Source: DASUAO01 sp035763745
GTDB taxonomy: Bacteria; Actinomycetota; Acidimicrobiia; IMCC26256; PALSA-555
Length of the DNA stretch: 52,879 nucleotides
Direction: 5' to 3'
Assembly (NCBI GenBank): GCA_035763745.1
Contig: DASUAO010000027.1
Coordinates: forward strand, 1 to 52,879
Of the stretch, positions 42,790-51,453 are shown one piece after another. Position 1 is the stretch's first letter. Every line of letters begins with the position of its first letter. Both the position numbers and the translations under genes were made by a program. The notes below the pieces were generated by a model. It had not been told where the DNA came from, did no database searches, and was given only the letters and a program-made list of their open reading frames with translations.

Positions 42790-43808
42790 GATCCGGTCGT
42801 CCGGTCGCGCAGGAGGTCGAGGATCGGGCTGTCCTCGATCGGCATCGCAGGCGCCTCACCGTTGGCACGTGCGAGCAGCCCGATGCGATGCAGGATCGCC
42901 GTGCTCCGGACGAGCGCGAACGCCTCGTACCAGTCGAGGTCGTGCAGCCGGCTTCCGGTGCGCTCCTCGTACTCGGTGACGGTGTCGTCCCGATCGGGGA
43001 AACCCTCCACGGTCTGGCCCGTCAGTGTCGTGATCGTCGTCGTGAGCGAGGTGTACCAGGCGACATCGTGCTCGCGGGCCCCGATGACCGTCATGTCCCA
43101 GTCCAGGACGGCGCGGAGTCGGAGGTCGTCACCGAACACGACGTTGCCGAGGCGGACGTCGCCCCAGCAGAGCACGGGCGGCCGCGGCGCTCGTGACGGC
43201 GCGTGCGTCCGGCACCAGTCGAGCGCGTCGGTGAGTGCCGGGAGGGGGTCGCCGTCGGACGACCACCGGAGGTAGTCGTCCCAGTAGGCGAGCTCCGCTG
43301 CGTCGCTGCGCGCGGGTACACCGCCGGCCGCCGCCGGCTCGACCGCGGCGCCATGGATGCGCCCGAGGGCATCGACGAAGGCCGTGTGGAGCGTGGCCTG
43401 CCCGGTCGCTCCGAGCGCGCTCACCCAGGGGTCGAATGCCGCCACCTCGCCCACGATGTGCCCGTCGACGCGGGGCATCACCAGGAAGGGTGCGCCGAGC
43501 CACCGGGGGTCGGGCTCGAGCTCGAGCGGCGCGGCGATCGGCACTCCTCCGGCCTCGGCCGCCACCTGCGCCGCGTGCTGCACGCCGAGGTCGTAGACCG
43601 GGAAGAGTCCTGCCTCCGGGGGCGCCATGCGCAGGACGAGGTGCTCGGTGGTCGCTCGGTCGCTTCCCCGACGGGCGCGGAAGAGGACGGTGAGCGCGGA
43701 GTACCCGACCGACGGTCGCTCGAGCTCGTCGACGACCGCCTCACCGCCGCGTCGATCCGCCAGCCAGCTCGCCAGGCCGTCGGCGAGGTGTTCGGTGCCG
43801 GGGATCAT
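42786..43808 (-). CDS. Phosphotransferase family protein (APH-like)
   Basis: A 340-residue protein-kinase-fold enzyme like those next to acyl-CoA dehydrogenases and P450s in Actinobacteria. The catalytic loop is VLCWGDVRLGNVVF (Trp in place of the His of HGD) and the metal Asp is in AVLDWDMTVIG. N-terminal features are VLRMAPPEAGLFP and LVMPRVDGHIVG. It may phosphorylate a hydroxylated acyl intermediate rather than an aminoglycoside. First gene of the four-gene operon. The divergent gap to the esterase-family gene holds an 18-bp palindrome. Confidence 0.8.
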   Translation of the reverse strand: MIPGTEHLADGLASWLADRRGGEAVVDELERPSVGYSALTVLFRARRGSDRATTEHLVLRMAPPEAGLFPVYDLGVQHAAQVAAEAGGVPIAAPLELEPDPRWLGAPFLVMPRVDGHIVGEVAAFDPWVSALGATGQATLHTAFVDALGRIHGAAVEPAAAGGVPARSDAAELAYWDDYLRWSSDGDPLPALTDALDWCRTHAPSRAPRPPVLCWGDVRLGNVVFGDDLRLRAVLDWDMTVIGAREHDVAWYTSLTTTITTLTGQTVEGFPDRDDTVTEYEERTGSRLHDLDWYEAFALVRSTAILHRIGLLARANGEAPAMPIEDSPILDLLRDRTTGS

Positions 43809-43862
43809 CGTGGCGATCCTGATCGGGACGCCCCCGGCCGCACCAATCCACGATCGCGTGGT

Positions 43863-43880
43863 GCGAGACCGCGGTCTCGC
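43863..43880. promoter_or_regulatory. 18-bp perfect palindrome in divergent intergenic region
   Basis: GCGAGACCGCGGTCTCGC is perfectly self-complementary. It lies 55 nt from the minus-strand start and 61 nt from the plus-strand start. A second, imperfect inverted repeat CCACG-ATCG-CGTGG (43849-43862) adjoins it. Operator or hairpin are both possible. Confidence 0.5.
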
Positions 43881-43941
43881 GGCCGTGTACTGGTGACGAT
43901 GGTCCCTGGTCGTCGCACGGCTGTCAGGCGAGGATCGACGC

Positions 43942-45297
43942 ATGGTGGCGACACCTGGGCGGCTGCGGTCGCGTGGTCCCGAGACCTCGATCGGGGAGTT
44001 CGCGCGGCCGGTCGTGGGGGAGCGCGGCGACTACGACGGCTTGCTCGACCTGGTGGGCGATCGACGGTTCGTGCTGATCGGCGAGGCTTCACACGGCACC
44101 CATGAGTTCTACCGGGAGCGCGCTCGCATCACCCGTCGCCTGATCGATGAGTGCGGCTTCACCGCGGTCGCGGTGGAGGCCGACTGGCCGGATGCTTACC
44201 GTGTCAACCGCTATGTGCTGGGTCTGACGAACGACGCGAGTGCCGACGCGGCGCTCGCCGACTTCGAGCGATTCCCCGCATGGATGTGGCGCAACCGCGA
44301 CGTGGTCGGGTTCGTCGACTGGCTCCGGGCCCGCAACGACGCCCTTGCGCACCCGGCGCTGAAGGCGCGCTTCTACGGCCTCGATCTCTACAGCCTGCGC
44401 ACCTCGATGGAAGCAGTCGTGGCGTACCTCGATCGCGTCGACCCGGCCGAAGCCTCGCGGGCCCGACATCGCTATTCGTGCTTCGATCACGTGGGCGGTG
44501 AGGGGCAGGCGTACGGTCATGCGCTCGCGTTCCGCGGTTCGCTCCCATGTGAGAACGAGGTCGTCGCGCAGCTGATCGAGCTCCGGCGCCGGGCCGAGGG
44601 ATACCTTCGCCGAGACGGCTGGATCGCGGAGGACGAGTACTTCTTCGCCGAGCAGAACGCGCGCCTCGTTCGGAACGCCGAGGAGTACTACCAGCAGATG
44701 TACCGGGCCGAGGTGTCGTCGTGGAACCTCCGAGACCGCCACATGGCCGGCACACTGGATGCGCTGGCCGAGCATCTCGATCGCCAGGTCCCCCGCGCGA
44801 AGGTCGTCGTGTGGGAGCACAACTCACATGTCGGTGACGCCCGGGCCACGGAGATGCACCGCCGCGGGGAGCTCAACGTGGGTCAATTGGCCCGACAGCG
44901 CTACCGGTCCGACTGCCTGCTCGTGGGGCTCACGACGTTCGACGGCACGGTCACCGCGGCCTCGGACTGGGGTGGGCCGGCCGAACGCAAGCGCGTGCGG
45001 CCCGCACTCGCGGGCAGTCATGAGGCCATGCTGCACGGAGCGGAGCTCGGAGCCGCCTGGCTGGAGACCGGGCAGCCGGCGGTGCACGACCTGCTCGCGG
45101 CTCCTCGCCTGGAACGGGCCATCGGCGTGATCTACCGACCTGCGACCGAGCGTGCCAGCCACTACTTCACCGCGCACCTCGCCGAGCAGTTCGACGCCGT
45201 GATCCATCTCGACCGAACCCGGGCGCTCGAACCCCTCGAACGCACGAGCAGATGGGACCGCGGTGAGCCGCCCGAGACGTTCCCCAGTGGGATCTGA
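43942..45297 (+). CDS. Erythromycin esterase family protein
   Basis: A 451-residue member of the EreA-like hydrolase family. FVLIGEASHGTHEFYRERARI contains the characteristic Glu and His, VAVEADWPDAYRVNRYV follows, ARFYGLDLYSLRTSM is central, VVVWEHNSHVGDARA carries the later His residues, and VIYRPATERASHYF is near the end. Most actinobacterial members are not resistance enzymes; the mycobacterial Rv2030c carries this domain and is a DosR-regulon gene. The real substrate is unknown. GAGGAT precedes the ATG. Confidence 0.88.
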   Translation: MVATPGRLRSRGPETSIGEFARPVVGERGDYDGLLDLVGDRRFVLIGEASHGTHEFYRERARITRRLIDECGFTAVAVEADWPDAYRVNRYVLGLTNDASADAALADFERFPAWMWRNRDVVGFVDWLRARNDALAHPALKARFYGLDLYSLRTSMEAVVAYLDRVDPAEASRARHRYSCFDHVGGEGQAYGHALAFRGSLPCENEVVAQLIELRRRAEGYLRRDGWIAEDEYFFAEQNARLVRNAEEYYQQMYRAEVSSWNLRDRHMAGTLDALAEHLDRQVPRAKVVVWEHNSHVGDARATEMHRRGELNVGQLARQRYRSDCLLVGLTTFDGTVTAASDWGGPAERKRVRPALAGSHEAMLHGAELGAAWLETGQPAVHDLLAAPRLERAIGVIYRPATERASHYFTAHLAEQFDAVIHLDRTRALEPLERTSRWDRGEPPETFPSGI

Positions 45298-45393
45298 TCG
45301 CGCCGTCGGCATGCGTCCCGAGCGTGCGGTCACCCGGGTCGTGACCTTCGCCCCTGGGTCCGATCCGGGAAAGTTGCCACCATGGGCCACATC

Positions 45394-45437
45394 CGGCCGA
45401 CAGGCCACGCCGGCCGACAGGCCACGCCAGCCGACAG
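45394..45437 (+). repeat. 17-bp direct repeats before small-protein gene
   Basis: CGGCCGACAGGCCACGC occurs twice head to tail (45394-45410, 45411-45427), followed by a partial third copy CAGCCGACAG. It lies directly upstream of the ribosome site of the gene at 45453. The unit contains the small palindromic pair GGCC-GACA-GGCC. Confidence 0.7.
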
Positions 45438-45452
45438 AGAGGATCCATCAGC

Positions 45453-45809
45453 ATGAGTGCAGAGCCAGCGAAGACGTCGAGCCCCACGCGCCAGGCGTGG
45501 GCTGCCTTCAGTGAGGAGTTCGCGGACATCGGCAAGCGATTCCGTGAAGACTACGAGAAGGTGAACGAGAAGGTTGCGACCGGCAGCGAGGAGTCGCAGA
45601 AGTCACTCGAACGCGCGGTCACGGCGGTCCGCGGCGCGGTCAGCGGCACCGCGCAGGCGATCGGGGAGTCCTTGCGGGACCCCAAGATCCGGGAGGAGAC
45701 CGAAGAGGCCGGCTCGGCGCTGCTGCGGGCAGTGGGCGTCACCCTCTCCGAGCTCGGGGAGCGCCTCCAGCAGGACGCCGACAAGGAAAAGGAGACGGCG
45801 CACCGTTGA
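45453..45809 (+). CDS. Small charged helical protein of unknown function
   Basis: A 118-residue, mostly alpha-helical, charged protein with no cysteines and no membrane segment. Long amphipathic stretches are FSEEFADIGKRFREDYEKV, ESQKSLERAVTAVRGAVSG and SELGERLQQDADKEKETAH. A GAGAGGA ribosome site lies upstream of the ATG. Composition and length recall actinobacterial stress-linked or coiled-coil proteins, but I do not recognise a family. Confidence 0.65.
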   Translation: MSAEPAKTSSPTRQAWAAFSEEFADIGKRFREDYEKVNEKVATGSEESQKSLERAVTAVRGAVSGTAQAIGESLRDPKIREETEEAGSALLRAVGVTLSELGERLQQDADKEKETAHR

Positions 45810-45834
45810 TCACCCGCGCGGGGATCTGCGGACG

Positions 45835-45993
45835 ATGGCGCTGATCGAGTTCGAAGGGGTCGCGCGCCGATGCGAGGTCGGCGGTGGTGTCGTCACGGCG
45901 TTGTGCGATGTCGACCTCGAGGTCGCACGTGGCGAGTTCGTCGACGTGCTGGGCCCGTCGGGCGTCGCCTGGGTCCAGTTCGTGCGCGAGTAG
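45835..45993 (+). pseudogene. ABC transporter ATP-binding protein fragment cut at Walker A
   Basis: A 52-codon frame with the exact start of a MacB/LolD-type ATPase (MALIEFEGVARRCEVGGGVVTAL, then CDVDLEVARGEFVDVLGPSG). It breaks off inside the Walker A motif: where SGKST should follow, the frame reads VAWVQFVRE and stops. No downstream ATPase motif is seen before the GAF-ANTAR gene. The remaining gap to 46181 has no supported gene, so the rest of the ATPase and its permease seem to be lost. Confidence 0.65.
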
Positions 45994-46181
45994 ACGGACA
46001 CGATCCGCAAGGAGATCGACCGATTCCTCGGGATCGTCACCGTCGTCGAGGCCGCTGCGGCGCATGGACATCCCCTCGACGTTGCGGGTGATGGGGTAGC
46101 CCATGACCGTCAGCCTGCGACCGCTCGGCGCGCGGCTCCGACGGCGACGAGGTGGGCCGCGCGGCGGCGCGTCACCCGTGG

Positions 46182-46892
46182 CTATCCGGGGGATGGGGCC
46201 TCGTCGACGATCTGCTGCGCGATGGCGCGGAGCTTGCGGTTCTCGTGCTGGGAGCGCCGACGCAGCTCGTCGAAGGCCTCGTCGGCGGTCATGGCGTTGC
46301 GGGCCATGAGGATGCCCTTGGCCTGGTCGATGACCGCGCGGGACTCGAGTGCCTGCGCGAGGTTCTGGGAGAGGGTCACCGCGCTCTCGTGAGTCTGGGC
46401 GTTCGCGAGTGCGAACGCGGCCTGATCCGCGAAGAGCGCGCCGACCGGTTCGTCGGCGTCACTGAAGCCGTGCGTCTGGCGGGAGTAGAGGTTCAGGGCG
46501 CCGATGGACTCGTCGCGCACGACGAGCGGGAGCGACAGGACGCTGGCCACACCGTGTTCGGCGGCCGCGACGCAGAAGGGCCGCCATCGGGTCTCGGTCC
46601 GAGTGGAGTCGATGCGGTTCACCCGCCGGTGCTGGTAGGCGTCCAGACACGGGCCCCCGTCGGGGTGGCCGTACTGGGCGGCGTCGATGACCGCGAGCTC
46701 GGTGTCGGTGGCGGCCTCGGTGCGGGGCGTCCCCTCGCGGATGAGGGTGACGTCGGCGGCATCGCATCCCGAGATCGTGAGCACCGCGAGGTCCGCGACC
46801 CGCCGCAGCGTGGCGTCGAGACGCTCCTCGGCGAGCAACAAGCGCGAGAGCGCACCGACACTCTCGGCAACCTGGTCCTGGTACTTGCTCAT
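46182..46892 (-). CDS. GAF and ANTAR domain transcription antiterminator
   Basis: A 236-residue RNA-binding regulator. The GAF domain covers about residues 15-170 (ADLAVLTISGCDAADVTL ... SVLSLPLVVRDESIGALNLYS). The ANTAR domain is at the C-terminus (ALESRAVIDQAKGILMARNAMTADEAFDELRRRSQ) with the conserved A-x-x-x-Q-A-K-G-hydrophobic pattern. ANTAR proteins bind paired hairpins in mRNA leaders to prevent termination. The ATG giving MSKYQDQVAES was chosen; the frame upstream lacks domain similarity. Its target RNA is not evident. Confidence 0.87.
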   Translation of the reverse strand: MSKYQDQVAESVGALSRLLLAEERLDATLRRVADLAVLTISGCDAADVTLIREGTPRTEAATDTELAVIDAAQYGHPDGGPCLDAYQHRRVNRIDSTRTETRWRPFCVAAAEHGVASVLSLPLVVRDESIGALNLYSRQTHGFSDADEPVGALFADQAAFALANAQTHESAVTLSQNLAQALESRAVIDQAKGILMARNAMTADEAFDELRRRSQHENRKLRAIAQQIVDEAPSPG

Positions 46893-47231
46893 CACCGCGC
46901 TCGATCCGAGGCGGTTGGACTCCAGGGTCCGAGAGCGTGTCAGCCGACTCACCCACGACCGTAGCCGCGTGGGCACCGCGGTGATCCCCACGCGGTCATC
47001 GGGACTGGTGACCGAGGGCGCTGTCGGTCGACAGCAAGCCGCGGGCACGCTCGCCAGGGCCCACGCCACCAAGATGCCCATCCAGAGCGGCTGAGGCTCG
47101 AGGTGCCGTCACGAGCGTGCGTGCCCTGTCCCCCTCAGGGTGCGCGCTTCCGTCGAGCGTCGGCAGCCGCCCTCGTACCCGAGGCTGCCCCGCTCACGGG
47201 AGTGGTGGCATGGCAGTGGCGGCGTCGGTCG
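46893..47231. other. 339-bp gap without a gene
   Basis: Lies upstream of the GAF-ANTAR gene and downstream of the P-type ATPase gene, both on the minus strand. Apart from the hairpin at 47163-47190 I see no coding or RNA feature. It presumably contains the GAF-ANTAR promoter, which I could not place. Confidence 0.5.
47163..47190 (-). terminator. Hairpin downstream of the P-type ATPase gene
   Basis: GGCAG ... CCTCG / CGAGG-CTGCC: two 5-bp stem blocks with a 4-nt bulge and a TACC loop, about 40 nt past the stop. Confidence 0.5.
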
Positions 47232-49991
47232 TCACCGCCGAGCCGGACGGAGCCACTTGTGGGCCTCGTTGACGACGAGGACCGTGAGCGCGATCGCGAC
47301 GGAGGGGATCCACGCGGAGAGTGACATGGGCTCCAGGCTCAACAGCTCCTGCGTCCAGGGGACGTACATCGCGCCGACGTAGATCCCGACCGACGCCAGC
47401 ACCCCGACGAGCAGCACCTTGTTGGCCAAGGGGTTGTGGCGGAACACCGACAGGTCCTGGCTGCGGCAGTTGACCACGTGGACCATCTGGAAGAGCACGA
47501 GGGTCGTGAGCGCCGCCGTGCGCGCGAGCAGCAACGGCTCGTCGCGGATGCCCCAGTGCCAGTAGAAGATCCCGAGAGTTCCGACTGCGAGCCAGACCCC
47601 GACGATGCCGAGGCGCTCGACGAGGCGTCGGTCGAGGATCCCTTCGCGCGGCGGCCGGGGCGCGCGTCGGAAGAGCGCCTCGTCGCCGGGCTCGAACGCG
47701 AGCGCGACGTCCACGACCCCGTTGGTGACCAGGTTGAGCCAGAGGATCTGGGCGGGCAGCAACGGCAGCGGCCAGTCGAGCATCAGCGCCGTGACGATCG
47801 TGAGCACCTCGCCGACTCCCGACGTCAGCAGGAAGAACGTCGCCATCCGGATGTTGCGGAACGCGGTGCGTCCTTCTTCGACGGCCGCGTAGACGCTCGC
47901 GAAGTTGTCGTCGGTGATGACCATGTCGCTGGCTTCCTTCGCGACGTCCGTTCCCGTGCCCATCGCCGCTCCGAGGTGTGCGACGTGGAGCGCGGGAGCG
48001 TCGTTGACCCCGTCACCGGTCACGGCGACGATCTCGCCCGACCCCATCAGACGCTCGATGATGCGGCGCTTCTGATCCGGGGTCACCCGGGCGAACACGC
48101 CGACCGCGCGCAGCGCCTCGTCGAGCTCGGCGTCGGAGAGGTCGGCGATCTCCTGGCCGGTCCGGGTCTCGAGTGGCGTCGCGACGTACGTCGATGCGGC
48201 AGCCGTCGGCCGATCGTGGTCACCGCCGTCGGGGTCGCGCGCCGGCCGATCGATGTGGACGTCGTGGGCGATGGCGGACGCGGTGGTCGCGTGGTCGCCC
48301 GTGACCATCACGACGCGGATCCCGGCATCGTGACAACGGTCGACGGCGTCGGTCGCGCTCGAGCGAGGGGGGTCGACCAGCGCCTGCAGGCCCACGAAGA
48401 CGAGCTCACTCGGAGCGTCATGGATCGAACTCGCGACTTCTTCTCCTCGCCCGACGGCCATCGCGAGGACGCGGAAGCCCTCGGCGCCCAATTCCTCGCT
48501 GGCACGATGAACGCCGGCGGGGTCGACGGGCTCCACCCCGCCGTCCGCGCTGCGCTGGTGCCGGCACATCTCGGCGACCCGCTCGGGCGCTCCCTTCACC
48601 AGGACCATCGGTCCCGGGCCCTCGCCGTCGGGGACGTCGTGGACCGTCGCCATGAACTGGCGCTCGGTCCGGAACGGGACCTTCTCGCGCATCGGATAGC
48701 GGCGTGCGAGCCGGTAGCGACGCATGCCGGCGCGTTCGCCGGCCTCGACCAGCGCCAGCTCCATCGGATCACCGGATTCCTGCGATGCGCTGTTGCACAG
48801 CATCCCCACGAGCAGCGTGTCGAACAGCGCGGGGTGCTCCTCGACCTCGACGTCGTGGCCATCGCGCCGGGGATTCCCGCCCCCGCGCGCCTCCGCGTCG
48901 ATCAGGAAGTGCTGACCCCCGCTGACGACCCTGCCGACTGCCATCCGGTTCTGGGTCAGCGTCCCGGTCTTGTCCGACATGATCGTCGTGGTGCTCCCCA
49001 GCGTCTCGACCGCCGGGAGATGACGGACCAGGACGTTGCGCCGCGCCATGCGCCGGACGCCGATCGCCAGGGCGACGGTCACGACGATCGGGAGGCCCTC
49101 GGGGACCGCCGAGACCGCCAGCGCGACCGAGAGCAAGAGCATCTGGCTCACGCTGCGCCCGAACGACAGTCCGACGCCGAACGCGACGACGGCCACCCCG
49201 AGGATGGCGACCGTGATCCTCCGGGCGAGGCCCTCCATCCGGGTCTGCAGGGGCGTCTTCGGGGCGACGCCCACGGCGACCTGCTCCGAGATCTCGCCGA
49301 TCTGGGTCGCGAGACCCGTCGCGACGACGACGCCCACCCCGTCCCCGGCGGTGACCGCCGTGCCCATGAACGCCATGTTGTCCTGGTCGGCGGGTCCGAG
49401 GTTCGCCTCGTCGAGCGGATCGGTGACCTTGTCGGAGGGGACCGACTCGCCCGTGAGCGTCGCTTCGTCGACCCGCAACCCCTGCGTCTCCAGGAGCCGC
49501 ACGTCGGCCGGCACCACCTCGCCCTCTCGCAGGACGACGATGTCGCCCGGTACCACGTCCTCGGCCGCGACGACCTCCTCGCCGGCGCGCCGGCGCACGC
49601 GGGCCCGCGACGAGACCAGCTCCATCAAGGACTCGACTGCGGTCTGCGCCTTGTACTCCTGTACGAAGCCGATGCTGGCGTTCACGGCGAGCACCAAGCC
49701 GATGACGACGGAGTCCGAGAAGTGCTCGATCGCCAGCGTGAGGGCCAGTGCCCCGACGAGCAGGTAGATGAGGGGGCTCTCGAACTGGCCGAGGAGCACG
49801 CGCCATGCGCTCGTCCCCCGCCGGGCACGGAGGCGGTTCGGCCCGAAGCGGGCCCGGCGGACGCGCACCTCGTCGGGATCGAGGCCGCCTCTGTCGACGA
49901 CCAGCGCGTCGAGCACGTCGTCGGCGCTCCGGCAGTGCCATGGTGTGGTCGATCGATGCTCGTGTCCCTCGTCGTCCACGCTGCGCATCAT
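47232..49991 (-). CDS. Type II cation-transporting P-type ATPase (CtpF/SERCA-like)
   Basis: A 919-residue ATP-driven cation pump. It has the actuator TGES (EATLTGESVPSDK), TM4 VPEGLPIVVTVALAIG, the phosphorylation site SDKTGTLTQNRMA, the nucleotide-binding KGAPERV, and the hinge TGDGVNDAPAL. A C-terminal six-helix bundle (WLNLVTNGVVDVALAFEPGDE) completes it. The N-terminal cation-ATPase domain (DVLDALVVDRGGL) and type II motifs fit calcium or related ions, like mycobacterial CtpF. AAGGA lies 6-7 nt before the ATG. The start overlaps the stop of the upstream kinase-like gene by 4 bp. Confidence 0.93.
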   Translation of the reverse strand: MMRSVDDEGHEHRSTTPWHCRSADDVLDALVVDRGGLDPDEVRVRRARFGPNRLRARRGTSAWRVLLGQFESPLIYLLVGALALTLAIEHFSDSVVIGLVLAVNASIGFVQEYKAQTAVESLMELVSSRARVRRRAGEEVVAAEDVVPGDIVVLREGEVVPADVRLLETQGLRVDEATLTGESVPSDKVTDPLDEANLGPADQDNMAFMGTAVTAGDGVGVVVATGLATQIGEISEQVAVGVAPKTPLQTRMEGLARRITVAILGVAVVAFGVGLSFGRSVSQMLLLSVALAVSAVPEGLPIVVTVALAIGVRRMARRNVLVRHLPAVETLGSTTTIMSDKTGTLTQNRMAVGRVVSGGQHFLIDAEARGGGNPRRDGHDVEVEEHPALFDTLLVGMLCNSASQESGDPMELALVEAGERAGMRRYRLARRYPMREKVPFRTERQFMATVHDVPDGEGPGPMVLVKGAPERVAEMCRHQRSADGGVEPVDPAGVHRASEELGAEGFRVLAMAVGRGEEVASSIHDAPSELVFVGLQALVDPPRSSATDAVDRCHDAGIRVVMVTGDHATTASAIAHDVHIDRPARDPDGGDHDRPTAAASTYVATPLETRTGQEIADLSDAELDEALRAVGVFARVTPDQKRRIIERLMGSGEIVAVTGDGVNDAPALHVAHLGAAMGTGTDVAKEASDMVITDDNFASVYAAVEEGRTAFRNIRMATFFLLTSGVGEVLTIVTALMLDWPLPLLPAQILWLNLVTNGVVDVALAFEPGDEALFRRAPRPPREGILDRRLVERLGIVGVWLAVGTLGIFYWHWGIRDEPLLLARTAALTTLVLFQMVHVVNCRSQDLSVFRHNPLANKVLLVGVLASVGIYVGAMYVPWTQELLSLEPMSLSAWIPSVAIALTVLVVNEAHKWLRPARR

Positions 49992-51442
49992 CGCATTCCT
50001 TCGACATGCTCGAGCGCGGCCGACAGCGAGACCTCCGGACCGGGTGTCGTGTCGATGACACGTGCGCTCGGCCAGTCGTCGAACGTCGTGCGTATCGCCG
50101 CGGCAACCGTCGGCGTCGCGTCCGACGCGTCCTCTTCCTCGACGCGGGCGCGGATCCGCGCGTCGGCGACGTCGGCCGGTGCCGTGCAGCACAGCTCGAC
50201 GAGGTCGCTCGAGGTCTCCTGAGCCAGGCGTGCCGCGGCAGTGCGATGCGCAGAGCTCGACCACGAGGCGTCCAGGATCGTCGACTCGCCGAGTTCCGCG
50301 GCCACGCGGGCTCGGGCGAGGAGCTCGCGATAGGTCGCGTCGGTGGTCGCGGCGTCGTAGATACCCGTGCCGATGTCGGCTCCTGCTCCGGTCGTGTGCC
50401 CGATCCCCACGAGGTCCTTGCGGACCTCATCGGATCGGAGCACCGTCCAGCGGGCCGTCTCGGCGATGCCCGCGGCCAGGGTCGACTTGCCGGTCCCCGG
50501 TGCGCCGCCCACCAGGACGATGCGCACCTGCGCGCGTCGCAAGTGGGTGCGCGCGAGGCCGAGCAGCTGCGTGGCCTCGGAGCGTGACGCGTCGTCGCCC
50601 TGCGCGGACCGGATACAGGCGACCTTCGAGCGGACGAGCGCGCGACAGGCCATGTAGTAGTGCGCCAGCGTCTCCGGGTGCGTCTCGGCGGTGAACTCGC
50701 GGTACCAGCCGAGGAGTGCGGTGGCGAGCGCGGGTGCATCGAGCCGCTCGAGGTCCATCATCAGGAAGGCCAGGTCGGCGAGCACGTCGCCGTGGCGGAT
50801 CCGGTCGTCGAACTCGATGCAGTCGAGGATCCGTGGACCGTCCGGGAGGCAGAAGATGTCGGCGGCCAGCAGGTCGCCATGGCCGTCGCGTACCATCCCG
50901 GTCGCCACGCGCGTCTCGAGGAGCCGCGTCCGGCCACGGAGATACCGGCCCACCAGGTTCGCGACCTCGTCGAGCACGTGGGGGTCGAGCACCGCCGGGG
51001 CGAAGTCGTGCATCTGCGCGAGGTCGGTCTCGACCTTCTCCCGCAGCGCATCCGGTCGGCCGGCTTCGGCGATCTCCGGCGACCTCTCCGCGCGCTCGTG
51101 GAACGCTGCGACGACGCGTGCGATGTCGCGGAGCTCGTCGTCGAGGAGGGCTCCCGCGCCGACGAGTGTGGCGAGGCGCCGATCGTCGGGCATGCGCCGC
51201 ATCACGACCATGTGGTCGCACACCTCGCCGTCGGGCCCCACGATGTCGGCCACCCCGAGGTAGACGTCGGGTGCGAGCCGACGGTTCAGCTCGACCTCAC
51301 GGTGGGCGATCGCCTCGCGGGCCTCGCGCGTCGAGAAGTCGAGGAAGTCGAGCGCGATCGGCTTCTTGATCTTGTAGGCGCGATCGCCGAGGAGGATCAC
51401 CCACGCGGAGTGGGTCTCGGCGATGCGCGCGTCCGTCGTCAC
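49988..51442 (-). CDS. APH-AAA fusion protein (Rv2004c-like kinase)
   Basis: A 484-residue two-domain protein. The N-terminal half is an aminoglycoside-phosphotransferase-like kinase (GDRAYKIKKPI; catalytic DGHGDLLAADIF; IEFDDRIRHGDV). The C-terminal half is a P-loop kinase with Walker A GGAPGTGKST and LRSDEVRKDLVG. The same fusion occurs in mycobacterial Rv2004c, a DosR-regulon gene of unknown substrate. It is coupled to the P-type ATPase gene by a 4-bp overlap and follows the DUF6390-like gene by 11 bp. Confidence 0.85.
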   Translation of the reverse strand: MTTDARIAETHSAWVILLGDRAYKIKKPIALDFLDFSTREAREAIAHREVELNRRLAPDVYLGVADIVGPDGEVCDHMVVMRRMPDDRRLATLVGAGALLDDELRDIARVVAAFHERAERSPEIAEAGRPDALREKVETDLAQMHDFAPAVLDPHVLDEVANLVGRYLRGRTRLLETRVATGMVRDGHGDLLAADIFCLPDGPRILDCIEFDDRIRHGDVLADLAFLMMDLERLDAPALATALLGWYREFTAETHPETLAHYYMACRALVRSKVACIRSAQGDDASRSEATQLLGLARTHLRRAQVRIVLVGGAPGTGKSTLAAGIAETARWTVLRSDEVRKDLVGIGHTTGAGADIGTGIYDAATTDATYRELLARARVAAELGESTILDASWSSSAHRTAAARLAQETSSDLVELCCTAPADVADARIRARVEEEDASDATPTVAAAIRTTFDDWPSARVIDTTPGPEVSLSAALEHVEGMR

Positions 51443-51453
51443 GATGCCGAAGG

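Noticed and set aside
45739..46104. A 121-codon minus-strand open frame over the ABC-ATPase fragment
   Set aside because: Charged but without any motif or ribosome site. The plus-strand fragment has an unmistakable ATPase N-terminus.
47436..50222. A 928-codon open frame on the plus strand opposite the P-type ATPase gene
   Set aside because: Its translation is Arg/Asp/His-rich with no domain and mirrors the codon structure of the ATPase on the other strand, which has every catalytic motif. It is an antisense artefact of high GC.
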